A DNA stretch of 24,711 nt from an uncultured bacterium (GTDB taxonomy: Bacteria > Planctomycetota > UBA1135 > GCA-002686595), in contig CADEGS010000044.1 of assembly GCA_902826945.1 (NCBI GenBank), positions 1 to 24,711 on the forward strand, given 5' to 3'. This document shows, in pieces, positions 1 through 8,679 of the stretch. The number at the start of each line of letters is the position of its first letter. Within the stretch, counting starts at the first letter, position 1. Both the position numbers and the translations under genes were made by a program. Below the pieces are notes generated by a model. It did not search any database, was not told the origin of the DNA, and worked only from the letters and a program-made list of their open reading frames with translations.

Positions 1-369
1 CACGTACTCGCAGTCCACCGCCAGCCAGCTGAAGAGCTCCGCCTGCAGGCCGAGCGTGCGCTCGTCGTCGCCCGAGGCGCGCCCGAGCGCGATCAGGTTC
101 TCGAGCGAGGTGGCGTTCGGGTCGTCCACCGCCTCGGGCGCGGGCTCCGACAGCCCGCCGCCGCGGAAGCTCAGCGAGCGCAGGAGCTGCCGGACGGCGA
201 AGCCGAAGTCGCTCTGCACGACGGCCACGCGGCGCACGCGGCCGTCCTCCTCGTGCAGGGCGCGCAGGTTCGCGACCTTCGCGTCCACGACGGCGCAGCC
301 GGCGCTCCCGGCGCACGCGAGCAGCCCGAGGCCGAGCGACACGACCCCTCCGAGGCGGCGGCGGACCAT
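1..369 (-). CDS. Putative lipoprotein, 3' end outside window
   Basis: Reading leftwards from ATG at 369, 123 codons stay open to the window edge, so the C-terminus is missing. The N-terminus is a bacterial export signal: Arg-rich start (MVRRR), a hydrophobic stretch (residues 8-19) and two candidate lipidation cysteines, Cys19 in a good LLAC lipobox and Cys25 in the less typical SAGC. The mature part, from about AVVDAKVANLRALHEEDG, is mixed-charge and helical and I recognise no family. It lies 106 bases downstream of the ECF sigma gene on the same strand, so it could be in that operon. However, it has its own TACACT box 7 bases before the ATG and no Shine-Dalgarno site. Function unknown. Confidence 0.6.
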   Translation of the reverse strand, partial: MVRRRLGGVVSLGLGLLACAGSAGCAVVDAKVANLRALHEEDGRVRRVAVVQSDFGFAVRQLLRSLSFRGGGLSEPAPEAVDDPNATSLENLIALGRASGDDERTLGLQAELFSWLAVDCEYV

Positions 370-376
370 CGCGGGG

Positions 377-382
377 AGTGTA
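377..382 (-). promoter_or_regulatory. Candidate -10 box (TACACT) for the lipoprotein gene
   Basis: On the minus strand TACACT stands 7 bases before the ATG at 369. No convincing -35 hexamer lies 16-18 bases further up. If used, transcription would begin at or next to the start codon. Confidence 0.3.
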
Positions 383-475
383 GCGACGCGAGCGCCCTTC
401 TCCACCCCGCCGGGCCTCCTTCCCCGCGGCCGAATCGCGCTTCCCGCGGGACGCGCGGCGCGGCCTTCCGGATCG

Positions 476-1129
476 TCACCGACCATGGCGCCCGCGCTCG
501 TCCCGCCCCTCTTCCCCGGCCGGCCCGGGCTCGGAGAGCAGCGCCGAGAGCCGCACCAGGGCGCGGTGCAGGAGGTTGCGCACGGAGGCCTCGCTGCGCT
601 CCATCGCGCGCGCGACCTCGCCGCGCGGGAGGCCGACGATGCGCGACAGCAGCACCGCCTCGCGGTAGTCCTCGGGCAGCGCGGCGAAGGCGCGCTCGAT
701 CCGCTCCAGCTCCTCCTGCGCCACGGCGCCGCGGCTGGGCGAGGCGAAGCGGTGGTAGACGGCCAGGAGCGAGGCGTCGGCCTCGCCCGCCTGCACGCCG
801 CGCTCCTCGCGCCGCACGTCGCGCTTCTGCGCGGTGTGGTACTCGTGCTTGTCGAGGATCTTGCGCAGCGCCGTCGTGTAGAGCCACTGGCGGAAGCCCG
901 CCTCGCCGCCGTGACGGAACTCGTGCACGCGCTCGAGCACCTCGCGGCAAGTGGACTGGACGATGTCCGACTCCGGCTCGCGCGCGCGCACCAGCGCGCC
1001 GGCCTTCAGCCGCACGAAGGCGCGCAGGCCCGGCAGGTGGCGCTCGAGCAGCTCCAGGACGGCGGGCGGCGGCTCCGCGTCCGGAGGCGCGGCCGCGGGC
1101 GGACGCTCGTCCTCGCTCGAATGCTCCAT
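476..1129 (-). CDS. ECF-type RNA polymerase sigma-70 factor
   Basis: A 217-residue extracytoplasmic-function sigma factor that would direct RNA polymerase to a small promoter set. Region 2 spans about residues 25-100, with the core helix ESDIVQSTCREVLERVHEF at 53-71 and QWLYTTALRKI for -10 recognition at 81-91. Region 4 spans about 140-198, with LPEDYREAVLLSRI and a helix-turn-helix around GLPRGEVARAMERSEASVRN. It has no region 3, as expected. Acidic and Pro-rich residues 5-24 precede region 2. The ATG at 1129 has a GAGG seven bases upstream. It is divergent from the Ser/Thr kinase at 1186 with 56 bases between. In planctomycetes such sigma factors commonly neighbour kinases, so a signalling link is likely but not shown. 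No anti-sigma gene is visible. Confidence 0.93.
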   Translation of the reverse strand: MEHSSEDERPPAAAPPDAEPPPAVLELLERHLPGLRAFVRLKAGALVRAREPESDIVQSTCREVLERVHEFRHGGEAGFRQWLYTTALRKILDKHEYHTAQKRDVRREERGVQAGEADASLLAVYHRFASPSRGAVAQEELERIERAFAALPEDYREAVLLSRIVGLPRGEVARAMERSEASVRNLLHRALVRLSALLSEPGPAGEEGRDERGRHGR

Positions 1130-1185
1130 CGCCGGCCTCGCCGCGCGGGGCAGCGTAGCATGGGGCCAGGCGGCGAGGACGCAGG
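1130..1185. promoter_or_regulatory. Divergent promoter region, sigma factor / kinase
   Basis: Fifty-six bases must carry control signals for both genes. The sequence AGCGTAGCATG at 1152-1162 holds overlapping -10-like hexamers on both strands: TAGCAT (1156-1161) towards the kinase and TACGCT (1157-1152) towards the sigma gene. Use of one would exclude the other. Shine-Dalgarno-like GAGG motifs precede both starts. No clear -35 boxes were found. Confidence 0.35.
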
Positions 1186-4020
1186 GTGAGCCGGACGCGC
1201 GACGACGAGGAGCCCCTGGACGAGCTCGACCAGCTCGTGCTGGACGTGCTCGAGCGCATGGACGCGGACGACGCGGGCGCGCTCGAGCGCGCCTGCGCCG
1301 AGCATCCCGCCTGCGCCGACGGCCTGCGCCAGCGCATCGACGCGCTGCGCGCCGCCGGCGTGCTCGAGGAGCCGCGCGCCGCGTTCCCCGCGCGCCTGGG
1401 CGAGTTCCGCCTGCTCGAGCACCTGGGCGGCGGCGGCATGGGCGTGGTCTACCTCGCGCGCCAGGAGTCGCTCGGGCGCGACGTCGCGCTCAAGCTGATC
1501 CGCCCCGACCTGCTCTTCTTCCCGGACGCGCGCCGGCGCTTCCGGCGCGAGGTCGAGACCGTCGCGCGCCTCTCGCACCCCTCGATCGTCCCGGTCTACA
1601 CCGTGGGCGAGGAGCAGGGCGTGCCGTACTTCGCGATGGAGCGCGTGCGCGGCGCGACGCTGGCCGAGGTGCTGGCCGAGCTCGCGGGGACGGACCCCGC
1701 GCGGTTGCGCGCGCGCGACCTGGGCCTGGCGCTCGAGCGCGCGCTCGCGCGCCGCGGCCTGCCCGGCCCGGCGGACCTGCCGCTCTTCCACGGCACCTGG
1801 GTCGAGGCGTGCCTGCGCGTCGTCGAGAGCGTCGCGCTGGCGCTCGAGCACGCGCACGGCGAGGGCGTGCTGCACCGCGACCTGAAGCCTTCGAACGCGC
1901 TGCTCGCCGCCGACGGGCGCGCGCTCTTGTTCGACTTCGGCCTGTCGGCGAGCGAGGGTGCGGCCGAGCTGACGAGGAGCGGCGCGCAGGTCGGCTCGCT
2001 GCCCTACATGGCGCCCGAGCAGGTGCGCGGCGAGAGGGTCGACCGGCGCACCGACGTGTACGGCCTGGGCGCGACGCTCTACGAGCTGCTCGCGCTGCGC
2101 CCGCCGTTCGCACCCGGGGGCGCCGAGGCGCTGCGCGCCGCGATCCTGTCCGGCGGCGCGCCGCCGCCGAGCGCGCACAACGCCGTCGTCCCGCACGACC
2201 TCGACCTGGTCTGCGCGCGCGCGCTCGACCCCGATCCCGAGCGCCGCTACCCCAGCGCCGCGGAGCTGGCGCGCGACCTGCGCAACGTGCGCGAGCTGCG
2301 GCCGGTCCGCGCGCGCCCGGCCGGGCCGCTCCTGCGCCTGCGCCGCTGGACGCAGCGCCATCCCGCGCGCGCGCTCTCGCTGGCGCTCTTCGCCGCGCTG
2401 GCCCTCGGCACGCCCACGGCGCTGGCCGTGCAGCGCGGTCGCTCGCGGGCGCGCGTGCAGGCCGCGCTGGAGGTCGCGCGCGAGGAGAGCGCCCGCGCGG
2501 AGGCCAACCTCGACCGCGCGCTGGAGGCCGTGGCCGGGCTCCTGACGGAGGTCGGGGGCAGCATCCTGATCGACGTGCCCGGGATGACCGAGGCGCGCGC
2601 GCGGCTGTTCGAGCGCTCCCGCACGCTCCTCGCGGATCTCGCTCCCCAGCGCCCCGGCGACCCGTCGCTGTCCGCACAGCGCGCGCGCATCCTGACCGAG
2701 GGCGCGCTCGTGATCGACGACCTGGGCGACGGTGCCCAGGCCGAGGCCGCGCTGCGCGAGGCGGAGGAGCTCCTGCGCGCGGCTGCTGCCGCCGCCCCGC
2801 AGCGCCGCGATCTGCGCCACGCCCTCGCGCGCACGCTCGCGAGCCGCGGCAGCCAGGCCATCGATCGCTTCCGCTTCGAGGAGGGCGAGGCGCCTCTGCT
2901 GCAGGCGCTGGGCCTCTGGGAAGCGCTCCTCGCGGAAGACCCGGGCGACCGCGAGGCCCTGGCCGCGCTGCGTCAGGCGCAGGCCAACGTCGCGAGCCTG
3001 CGTCTCGGGCAGGAGCGCTGGGCCGATGGGCTGCGCCACGCGGAGATGGCGCGCGAGCTCGCCGAGCGGCTGGTCGCCCTGGAGGACACGCCCGACGCGC
3101 GCTTCGCCCTGGCGGACTCGTGGATCCTGATCGGACGCACGCACGGAGAGTTCGGGCGCGCGGAGAGCGCGCTGCGCCAGGGGCTGGCGCTCCTCGACGG
3201 GCTGCTGGCCGGCGGGGAGCGCGAGCGCTGGCTCGAGCAGCGAGCCGGCGCGGCCGTCGAGCTCGCGGCACGCCTCGAGGGCCAGGGCCGCTACGAGGAA
3301 GCGGCGCGCGTGGCGCGCGAGGCGCTCGCGCCCGCCGAGCGTCTGGCCAGCGCCTATCCCGCGGTCCTCGACCACCTGCGCCACCTGGCGAGCCTGCAGG
3401 AACGGCTCGGCATCTCGCTCGCCTGGAGCGGCGATGCCGCCGGGGCGCTGGAGTGGGTGCGCCGGGCCGTGCGCACCTTCGAGCCCGTGGCGCGCGCGGC
3501 CAGCCCCTCGGTCTGGCTGCGCCTCGATCGCGCGGTGACGCTCCACAATCTCGCGACCACGGCCCTCGAGGCGGGCCTGCTCGACGAGGCCGGCCCCGCC
3601 AGCGCGGAGGCCGCCCTGGAGCTCGAGGCGCTCCACGCGGAGCTGCCGGACAACCCGCAGGTCGCGGCCCGCTCGGTGGTCGCCCGGCTGGTGCACGCGC
3701 AGATCGGAGCCGAGCAGGGGGCGCTTCCCGACTGCGACGCGCTGGAGGCGCTCGTGCGCGAACGCGCGCCGGAGGACGCGCAGGTGCGCTTCGTCCTGGC
3801 CCTGACGCTGGCGGTCTCCGCGCGGGCCGCCGGGGCCGGCCTGGACGGCTCCCCGGGACCGCCCCGGGCCGAGCGGTTCGTCGAGCGGTCCTTCGAGACG
3901 CTTCTCGAAGCCTTCCGGCTCGGCTACCGCAGCCCGAACTCGCTGCAGGACATCCGCGAGCTGGCGGTCCTGCGCGCGCGGCCAGAGTACGAGCTCGTTC
4001 TCGCCGAGGCGGCTCGCTGA
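1186..4020 (+). CDS. Membrane Ser/Thr protein kinase with TPR-like C-terminal region
   Basis: A 944-residue Hanks-type kinase. Residues 1-70 are an acidic helical module seen before many planctomycete kinases. The kinase domain covers about 74-372: glycine loop HLGGGGMGVVY (79-89), ATP-anchoring Lys103 in VALKLI, helix-C region FRREVETVARL, catalytic HRDLKPSN (Asp232), DFG (250-252) and APEQ (276-279). An insertion of about 45 residues (168-210) separates the hinge region from the catalytic loop. One membrane helix follows (about 395-414). The remaining ~530 residues are Ala/Leu/Glu-rich helical repeats resembling TPRs, predicted to lie outside the cytoplasm and bind a ligand or partner. The start is GTG at 1186 with AGGAC/CAGG just upstream. 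All catalytic residues are present, so it should be active. Its target may include the adjacent sigma pathway (inference). Confidence 0.93.
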   Translation: MSRTRDDEEPLDELDQLVLDVLERMDADDAGALERACAEHPACADGLRQRIDALRAAGVLEEPRAAFPARLGEFRLLEHLGGGGMGVVYLARQESLGRDVALKLIRPDLLFFPDARRRFRREVETVARLSHPSIVPVYTVGEEQGVPYFAMERVRGATLAEVLAELAGTDPARLRARDLGLALERALARRGLPGPADLPLFHGTWVEACLRVVESVALALEHAHGEGVLHRDLKPSNALLAADGRALLFDFGLSASEGAAELTRSGAQVGSLPYMAPEQVRGERVDRRTDVYGLGATLYELLALRPPFAPGGAEALRAAILSGGAPPPSAHNAVVPHDLDLVCARALDPDPERRYPSAAELARDLRNVRELRPVRARPAGPLLRLRRWTQRHPARALSLALFAALALGTPTALAVQRGRSRARVQAALEVAREESARAEANLDRALEAVAGLLTEVGGSILIDVPGMTEARARLFERSRTLLADLAPQRPGDPSLSAQRARILTEGALVIDDLGDGAQAEAALREAEELLRAAAAAAPQRRDLRHALARTLASRGSQAIDRFRFEEGEAPLLQALGLWEALLAEDPGDREALAALRQAQANVASLRLGQERWADGLRHAEMARELAERLVALEDTPDARFALADSWILIGRTHGEFGRAESALRQGLALLDGLLAGGERERWLEQRAGAAVELAARLEGQGRYEEAARVAREALAPAERLASAYPAVLDHLRHLASLQERLGISLAWSGDAAGALEWVRRAVRTFEPVARAASPSVWLRLDRAVTLHNLATTALEAGLLDEAGPASAEAALELEALHAELPDNPQVAARSVVARLVHAQIGAEQGALPDCDALEALVRERAPEDAQVRFVLALTLAVSARAAGAGLDGSPGPPRAERFVERSFETLLEAFRLGYRSPNSLQDIRELAVLRARPEYELVLAEAAR

Positions 4021-4164
4021 GCGAGGAGCCCCGCGAGGGCGAGCAAGACGCGCGGGCGGTTTCGGGATCGTCGAGGGCAGCAGCCGTCCCGGATGCCCGC
4101 GAGACCTCTCAGGGGTTTTCCGGATCGCCTCCTGCAGACGACTCGACCCCCGACCCCGACGCCC

Positions 4165-7044
4165 ATGAAGACCTCCTCGACCGCCCGCGCCTGCGCCCTC
4201 CTGTGGCTCCTGAGCTCCGGCCTGACCGCCCAGCTCCTGGCCACCCCTCCCCTTGCGCCCGAGCCGCTGGAGAGCCCCGGGGCGTCCTTCGGCTCGGATC
4301 TTGCCGACGCCGGCGACGTCGACGGCGACGGCCTGCGCGACCTGGCGGTGGCCTGCGCCGGCGACTTCACCGTGCGCGTGTTCTCCGGCCGCGATCGCAC
4401 GCCGCTCCTCACGCTCGGCCTGCCCCTGCAGCCCGGCGCGAGCTACGTCGCGCGCGCCGCCGGCGACGTCGACGACGACGGGCACGCGGACCTGATCGTG
4501 GGCTCCCCGAGCCATTCCGGCGACGCGGGCCGCGTGATCGTGCTGTCCGGGCGCACCGGCGCGGCGCTGCACCTGATCGAGGGCTCGAGCGGTTCCAGGC
4601 TCGGGGCCGGCGTGGCGGGCGTCGGCGACGTGAACGGCGACGGCCACGACGACTTCGCGGCCGGCGCGCCGCGCACGACGCTCTTCGGCTCCCCCGTGGG
4701 CGCCGCCCGCGTGTACTCGGGCGCGAGCGGGGCCGTGCTCTACACACGCTTCGGCACCGTGTCCGACTCCAACCTGGGCGCGGCCGTCGCGGGGGCCGGC
4801 GACGTCGACGGCGACGGCTTCGGCGACCTCCTGATCGGCGCGCCCGGGACGGACCAGGTCGCCGGCAGCGTCCTCGTGGTCTCGCCGCACCTCGGCACGC
4901 TCGTGCGTTCGCACACGCTCCTCCTGGTGCCCGTGCTGCCCCCGATCCCGGACTCGCTGCTCGGCATCGCGCTCGCCGGCCTGGGCGACCTGAACGGCGA
5001 CGGGCGCGCCGACTATGCCGCCGGCGCGCCTGGCGCCGACGTGCCTCAGACGTTTCCCTTCCCTCCGGTCCCCGACGCCGGCACGGTCCAGTGCTGGTCC
5101 GGTCTCGACGGGAGCCAGCTCTTCTCGCTGCGCCCGCCGTTCCCCGTCCCGAACGGACACTGGGGCCTGGACGTCGCCCCGGCGGGCGACCTGGACGGCG
5201 ACGGGGTGAGCGACGTCCTCGTCGGGGGGATGACCGCCGCGGCGGCCTACTCCGGAGCCACAGGGGACCTCTTGCTCGGCGGAGGTTTCGGGCTCGGCTT
5301 TGCCGGCCGACCTTCCTGCGCTCGCATGGCGGACCAGGACGGCGATGGCCTGGACGACTGCGCCATCGGGGCGCCCTACGAGACCGGTTCGGGCGCCCTG
5401 AGCGGCAGCGTGCAGATCTTCCGCGCCCAGCCCCAGACCCTGATCGGCCTGCTCACGCCGGACTCGAACGAGCGCTTCGGGCACGCTCTCGCGATCGTGC
5501 CCGACGTCGACGGCGACGGGCTGGACGACCTGCTCGTCGGCGCCCCGTTCCGCGACGCGAGCGGCGCGGACGCGGGCGTTGCGCGCCTGCACTCCGGCGC
5601 CAGCGGGTCGCTCCTGCTCGAGATCGCGGGTGGGCCGGGCGAGCAGCTCGGCGCCGCGCTGGCCGCCCTCGACGATCTGACCGGGGACGGCGTCGCGGAC
5701 CTTCTCGTGGGCGTGCCATTCGACATGGGCATCGCGCGCACGGGCTCGGCGCGCGTCTTCTCCGGAGCGACCGGCGCGCCCGTTCGCACCCACTTCGGGC
5801 TGGTGGCCGGCGAGCGCTGCGGCACGGGCGTCGCTTCGCTGGGCGACGTGGACGGCGACGGCGTGACGGACTACGCGGTGGGCTCGCCCGGAGCCGCGAG
5901 CTCGCTCGGCGTCCTCGACGTCGGGCGCGTGCGCGCCTTCTCGGGCGCCGGCGGCGGGCTCCTCTGGACGAGCGTCCCGATCTCGCCCACGCGCGCGGAC
6001 CACTACGGGGCGGCACTGGCGCGCGTCGGCGACGCAGACGGCGACGGTCGCTCGGAGCTCGTCGTGGGCGCGCCCCGCGGGGGCGGCGTGGACCTGCTGT
6101 CCGGCGCGACGGGCGCGCGCCTGTGGCACGTGGCCGCGCCCGGGGGCGCGGTCGGGCTGAGCGCCCGCTACGGCGCGGCCGTCGCGGGAGCGGGCGACGC
6201 GAACGGCGACGGCGTACCCGACGTCCTGATCGGTGCTCCGGGCTACGACGGAGGGAAGGGCTCGATGTTCCTGCTCTCGGGGGTCGACGGGACACCGCTT
6301 CGGACCTTCCTGACGCCCTTCGCCGAGGAGCTGGGCGCTTCGGTCGCCGGAGCGGGCGACGTCGACAACGACGGCGTGCCGGATCACGCGGCCGGCTCCC
6401 CCCGCGCGGTCACGACCTTGCCCGTGGGCGTTCCCGGAGCGCTGCGCGTCTACTCCGGCGCCACCGGCGCGCAGATCCGCACCTGGTTCGGCTCCGCCAC
6501 GGGCGAGCGCTTCGGGGCGGCCCTGGCGGGCGGCGGCGACGCGGACGGCGACGGGCTCCCCGATCTGGTCGCCGGCGCGCCCTTCGCGAGCGCTGGCCCC
6601 GGGCACGAGCGAGGCGGGCGCGTGGCCGTCCCCTCGCCGCGCATCCAGGGCAGCGTTCACTACGGTGCGGGCACGCCGGGCTGCGCCGGATCGCACGTGC
6701 TCTCGCTAGGACGGAAAGCGCTGGTCGGCGGGGTGCTCGAGCTGCGCGCGAGCGGGCTCGCCGCCCAGGGCCTGCCCGTGCTGCTCGTCACCGACGGCGG
6801 CTTCGATCCGGGCCTCGCGATCCTGGGCGGCGTGCTGCTGCACGCCGACATCACGCACCTGCTGGATGCCTTCCTGCTCCCGCCGGCGAGCGCTCACCTG
6901 GCCGCGGAGCTCCCGATCCCCTCCGAGGCCGCCTGGCACGGCGTCTCCTTCGACGCGCAGCTCTTCGTGCTGTGGCCGGGCGGCTGCGCGCCGCTCCCGA
7001 CCCCCTACAGCTCGTCGAACGGCGTGGCGGTCAGCTTGCCGTGA
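4165..7044 (+). CDS. Secreted FG-GAP (integrin-alpha-like) beta-propeller protein
   Basis: A 959-residue exported protein. ATG 4165 is chosen over the in-frame ATG at 4093 because it opens directly into a signal peptide (MKTSSTARACALLWLLSSGL, cut near TAQ). The body holds 14 repeats of about 55-65 residues. Each carries a calcium-loop motif such as GDVDGDGLRDLAVA or GDVNGDGHDDFAAGAP, and most are followed by a GRV/ARV-x-SGA-TG strand. This is the FG-GAP repeat that builds integrin-type beta-propellers and binds Ca2+ through the DxDxDG loop. After the last repeat (about 6585) comes a C-terminal domain beginning YGAGTPGCAGS and ending near PGGCAPLPTPYSSS, of a type repeatedly found at the ends of planctomycete exported proteins. 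Likely cell-surface or extracellular, with adhesion or ligand binding as the role. It has no enzymatic motif. It is separated from the kinase by 144 bases and converges on the sulfatase gene. Confidence 0.9.
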   Translation: MKTSSTARACALLWLLSSGLTAQLLATPPLAPEPLESPGASFGSDLADAGDVDGDGLRDLAVACAGDFTVRVFSGRDRTPLLTLGLPLQPGASYVARAAGDVDDDGHADLIVGSPSHSGDAGRVIVLSGRTGAALHLIEGSSGSRLGAGVAGVGDVNGDGHDDFAAGAPRTTLFGSPVGAARVYSGASGAVLYTRFGTVSDSNLGAAVAGAGDVDGDGFGDLLIGAPGTDQVAGSVLVVSPHLGTLVRSHTLLLVPVLPPIPDSLLGIALAGLGDLNGDGRADYAAGAPGADVPQTFPFPPVPDAGTVQCWSGLDGSQLFSLRPPFPVPNGHWGLDVAPAGDLDGDGVSDVLVGGMTAAAAYSGATGDLLLGGGFGLGFAGRPSCARMADQDGDGLDDCAIGAPYETGSGALSGSVQIFRAQPQTLIGLLTPDSNERFGHALAIVPDVDGDGLDDLLVGAPFRDASGADAGVARLHSGASGSLLLEIAGGPGEQLGAALAALDDLTGDGVADLLVGVPFDMGIARTGSARVFSGATGAPVRTHFGLVAGERCGTGVASLGDVDGDGVTDYAVGSPGAASSLGVLDVGRVRAFSGAGGGLLWTSVPISPTRADHYGAALARVGDADGDGRSELVVGAPRGGGVDLLSGATGARLWHVAAPGGAVGLSARYGAAVAGAGDANGDGVPDVLIGAPGYDGGKGSMFLLSGVDGTPLRTFLTPFAEELGASVAGAGDVDNDGVPDHAAGSPRAVTTLPVGVPGALRVYSGATGAQIRTWFGSATGERFGAALAGGGDADGDGLPDLVAGAPFASAGPGHERGGRVAVPSPRIQGSVHYGAGTPGCAGSHVLSLGRKALVGGVLELRASGLAAQGLPVLLVTDGGFDPGLAILGGVLLHADITHLLDAFLLPPASAHLAAELPIPSEAAWHGVSFDAQLFVLWPGGCAPLPTPYSSSNGVAVSLP
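4285..6590 (+). repeat. Fourteen FG-GAP-encoding repeat units
   Basis: Near-identical codon runs for G-D-[VAL]-[DN]-G-D-G recur about every 140-200 bases (for example near 4309, 4459, 4624, 4798, 4984, 5188, 5503, 5845, 6028, 6193, 6355, 6535). Units near 5335 and 5674 are more divergent (ADQDGDG, DDLTGDG). The unit near 6355 has DNDG instead of DGDG. The DNA similarity is high enough for recombination between units. Confidence 0.85.
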
Positions 7045-7066
7045 GGGAATGGAGCCGGCGCGTCGC

Positions 7067-7087
7067 GCGCGCCCCAACGGGCGGCGC
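7067..7087. terminator. GC hairpin between convergent genes
   Basis: GCGCGCCC (7067-7074), loop CAAC, and GGGC-G-GCGC (7079-7087) form an 8-pair stem with one bulged G. It lies in the 75 bases between the stops of the FG-GAP and sulfatase genes. It has no T-tract, so it could act as a bidirectional structural terminator only weakly. Confidence 0.3.
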
Positions 7088-7119
7088 GAGCGCGCCTCGC
7101 TCTTCGCTCCGTCGCGCCT

Positions 7120-8679
7120 TCAGGGCTGGCTGACGGCGTCCATCTCCGCCGTCATCGCCTGGTACGCCGCAAAGGCGCCGGGCGTCCACGCCATGTTCGC
7201 GAGGTAGTCGAACGTCTCCTCGCGGTTCTCGACGATGCGGTAGAACTCGTGCGTGTAGCTCGGCGGGTCGCAGGTCACGGGGCTCTTCACGACCTGCTTG
7301 CGGATGTACTTGTAGCGGCCGTCCGAGATGCAGCGGTTGTGGACGCCGAAGCACAGGTTCTGGTCCGGCGGCGGCGGCGGCACGCCGATCGGCGTGAAGT
7401 ACTGCGAGAACGCGTACGCGCGCGCGCCCGGCTCGTTCGCCGGGTCGAGGATCACGGGCAGGAAGCTCACGCCGTCGATCGCGACGCCCGGCGCGGCGGC
7501 GGCCGGGCTCGCGCCCGTGATCGCGGCGATCGTGCGCCACAGGTCGACCGCGCCGACGATGGCGTCGCTCGTCCAGCCGCCCGGCGGAGGCGTCGGGACC
7601 AGCGGCCCGGACACGAGCAGCGGGACCCGGACGCCCCACTCGTAGACCGTGCCCTTGGCGTGCCCTGCGGTGTGCGGCGGAGTGTCGAGGATCGCCGGCG
7701 GCGTCCCGTTGTCGCCGATCACGAAGACCATCGTGTTCGCGAGCTTCGCCGGGGTGATGCCGCCGAGCAGGTTGTCGATCTCCTTGTCGATCGCCTCGAG
7801 CATCGCGCGGTAGTAGAGGCGCCGCAGCTCCACCGGGTCGTTGTTGCCCGCGATGGCGCCCTCGAAGCCGCCCCAGCACACGACCTCGTCCCAGGTCGCG
7901 GGCGAGACGAGCGCCTGCGGCGGCACCTGGAACGGCGCGTGCGGCGGGTTGAAGCACACGTAGGCGAAGAAGGCCTTGGTCTGGGCGTTGATCCAGGCCT
8001 TGGCGTCCGCGCTCGTCACGGTGCCGTTCCACGTCGTGCTGACCGACGGCATCGGCGACCCGCCGGCGTCGTGCTGGATCTTGCTCCAGTTGAAGTACTC
8101 CTCGCCCAGACCGTTCACGTTGGAGATGGAGCCGTAGAAGCGGTGGAAGCCGTTGTCCACGGCGTGGCTCTCGTTGCCGACGAGATAGGTCAGGTGCCAC
8201 TTGCCGAAGGCGCCGCTCTTGTACGGCAGGCCGCTCATCTGGACCGGTCCCTGGAGGCCGTCGCGCAGGAGCTCCGGGATCAGCACCTCGCCGTCGGCGA
8301 GCTTGGCGGTGCCCGCGTTCGTGATCGTCCCGATGCCCGTGCGGAACGCGTAGCGCCCGGTCAGGATGCACGAGCGCGTCGGGCTGCAGACCGGGTTCGC
8401 GTACGCGTTCTGGAACAGGATCCCGCCCTGGCGCAGCGCGTCGAGCCGCGGCGTGTGGGCGTACGGCGGGACGTGCGTCGGCGGGACCACGGCGCACGGC
8501 TGGTGCGGCACGGTCGGCGGCGTCTCGCCGTAGAAGCCGAGCTTGTCCGTCCCGACGTCGTCCAGGACGATGACGAGGACGTTCTTGGCCCGCGGGAGCT
8601 GGTCGGGGAGGCTGATCTGGGCGGTCGTGCTCGCGGTCAGCACGACGAGTCCCCAGGCGATTGCCAGCGTTCGGTGCAT
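7120..8679 (-). CDS. Secreted sulfatase (type I, formylglycine-dependent)
   Basis: A 519-residue sulfatase/arylsulfatase-family hydrolase that would cleave sulfate esters from an unknown substrate, probably a polysaccharide. ATG 8679 is set by a strong AAGGAGGA nine bases upstream and by a signal peptide (MHRTLAIAWGLVVLTASTTA, cut before Gln21). Metal site Asp40-Asp41 lies in VLDDVGTDKLGFYG. The activation motif is C98-SPTR (C-x-P-x-R), where Cys98 becomes formylglycine. GKWH is at 159-162, PPHAPF at 246-251 and the second metal pair GDNG at 322-325. A C-terminal ISDGRYKYIRK segment is typical of the family. The active site looks complete. The maturation enzyme is not in the window. The neighbouring FG-GAP gene is convergent, so co-transcription is excluded. 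Confidence 0.93.
   Translation of the reverse strand: MHRTLAIAWGLVVLTASTTAQISLPDQLPRAKNVLVIVLDDVGTDKLGFYGETPPTVPHQPCAVVPPTHVPPYAHTPRLDALRQGGILFQNAYANPVCSPTRSCILTGRYAFRTGIGTITNAGTAKLADGEVLIPELLRDGLQGPVQMSGLPYKSGAFGKWHLTYLVGNESHAVDNGFHRFYGSISNVNGLGEEYFNWSKIQHDAGGSPMPSVSTTWNGTVTSADAKAWINAQTKAFFAYVCFNPPHAPFQVPPQALVSPATWDEVVCWGGFEGAIAGNNDPVELRRLYYRAMLEAIDKEIDNLLGGITPAKLANTMVFVIGDNGTPPAILDTPPHTAGHAKGTVYEWGVRVPLLVSGPLVPTPPPGGWTSDAIVGAVDLWRTIAAITGASPAAAAPGVAIDGVSFLPVILDPANEPGARAYAFSQYFTPIGVPPPPPDQNLCFGVHNRCISDGRYKYIRKQVVKSPVTCDPPSYTHEFYRIVENREETFDYLANMAWTPGAFAAYQAMTAEMDAVSQP

Noticed and set aside
4093..4164. Earlier ATG for the FG-GAP protein
   Set aside because: The added 24 residues are Pro/Arg-rich and would bury the clear signal peptide that begins at 4165.
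1006..6696. Open frame of about 1896 codons on the minus strand
   Set aside because: Antisense to the kinase and FG-GAP genes with no domain; the 'VAVDVAxxGD' pattern is the mirror image of the FG-GAP repeats.
951..7133. Open frame of about 2060 codons on the plus strand
   Set aside because: It is composed almost entirely of Arg, Ala, Gly and Pro, spans the kinase and FG-GAP genes in another frame, and arises because stop codons are rare at this G+C.
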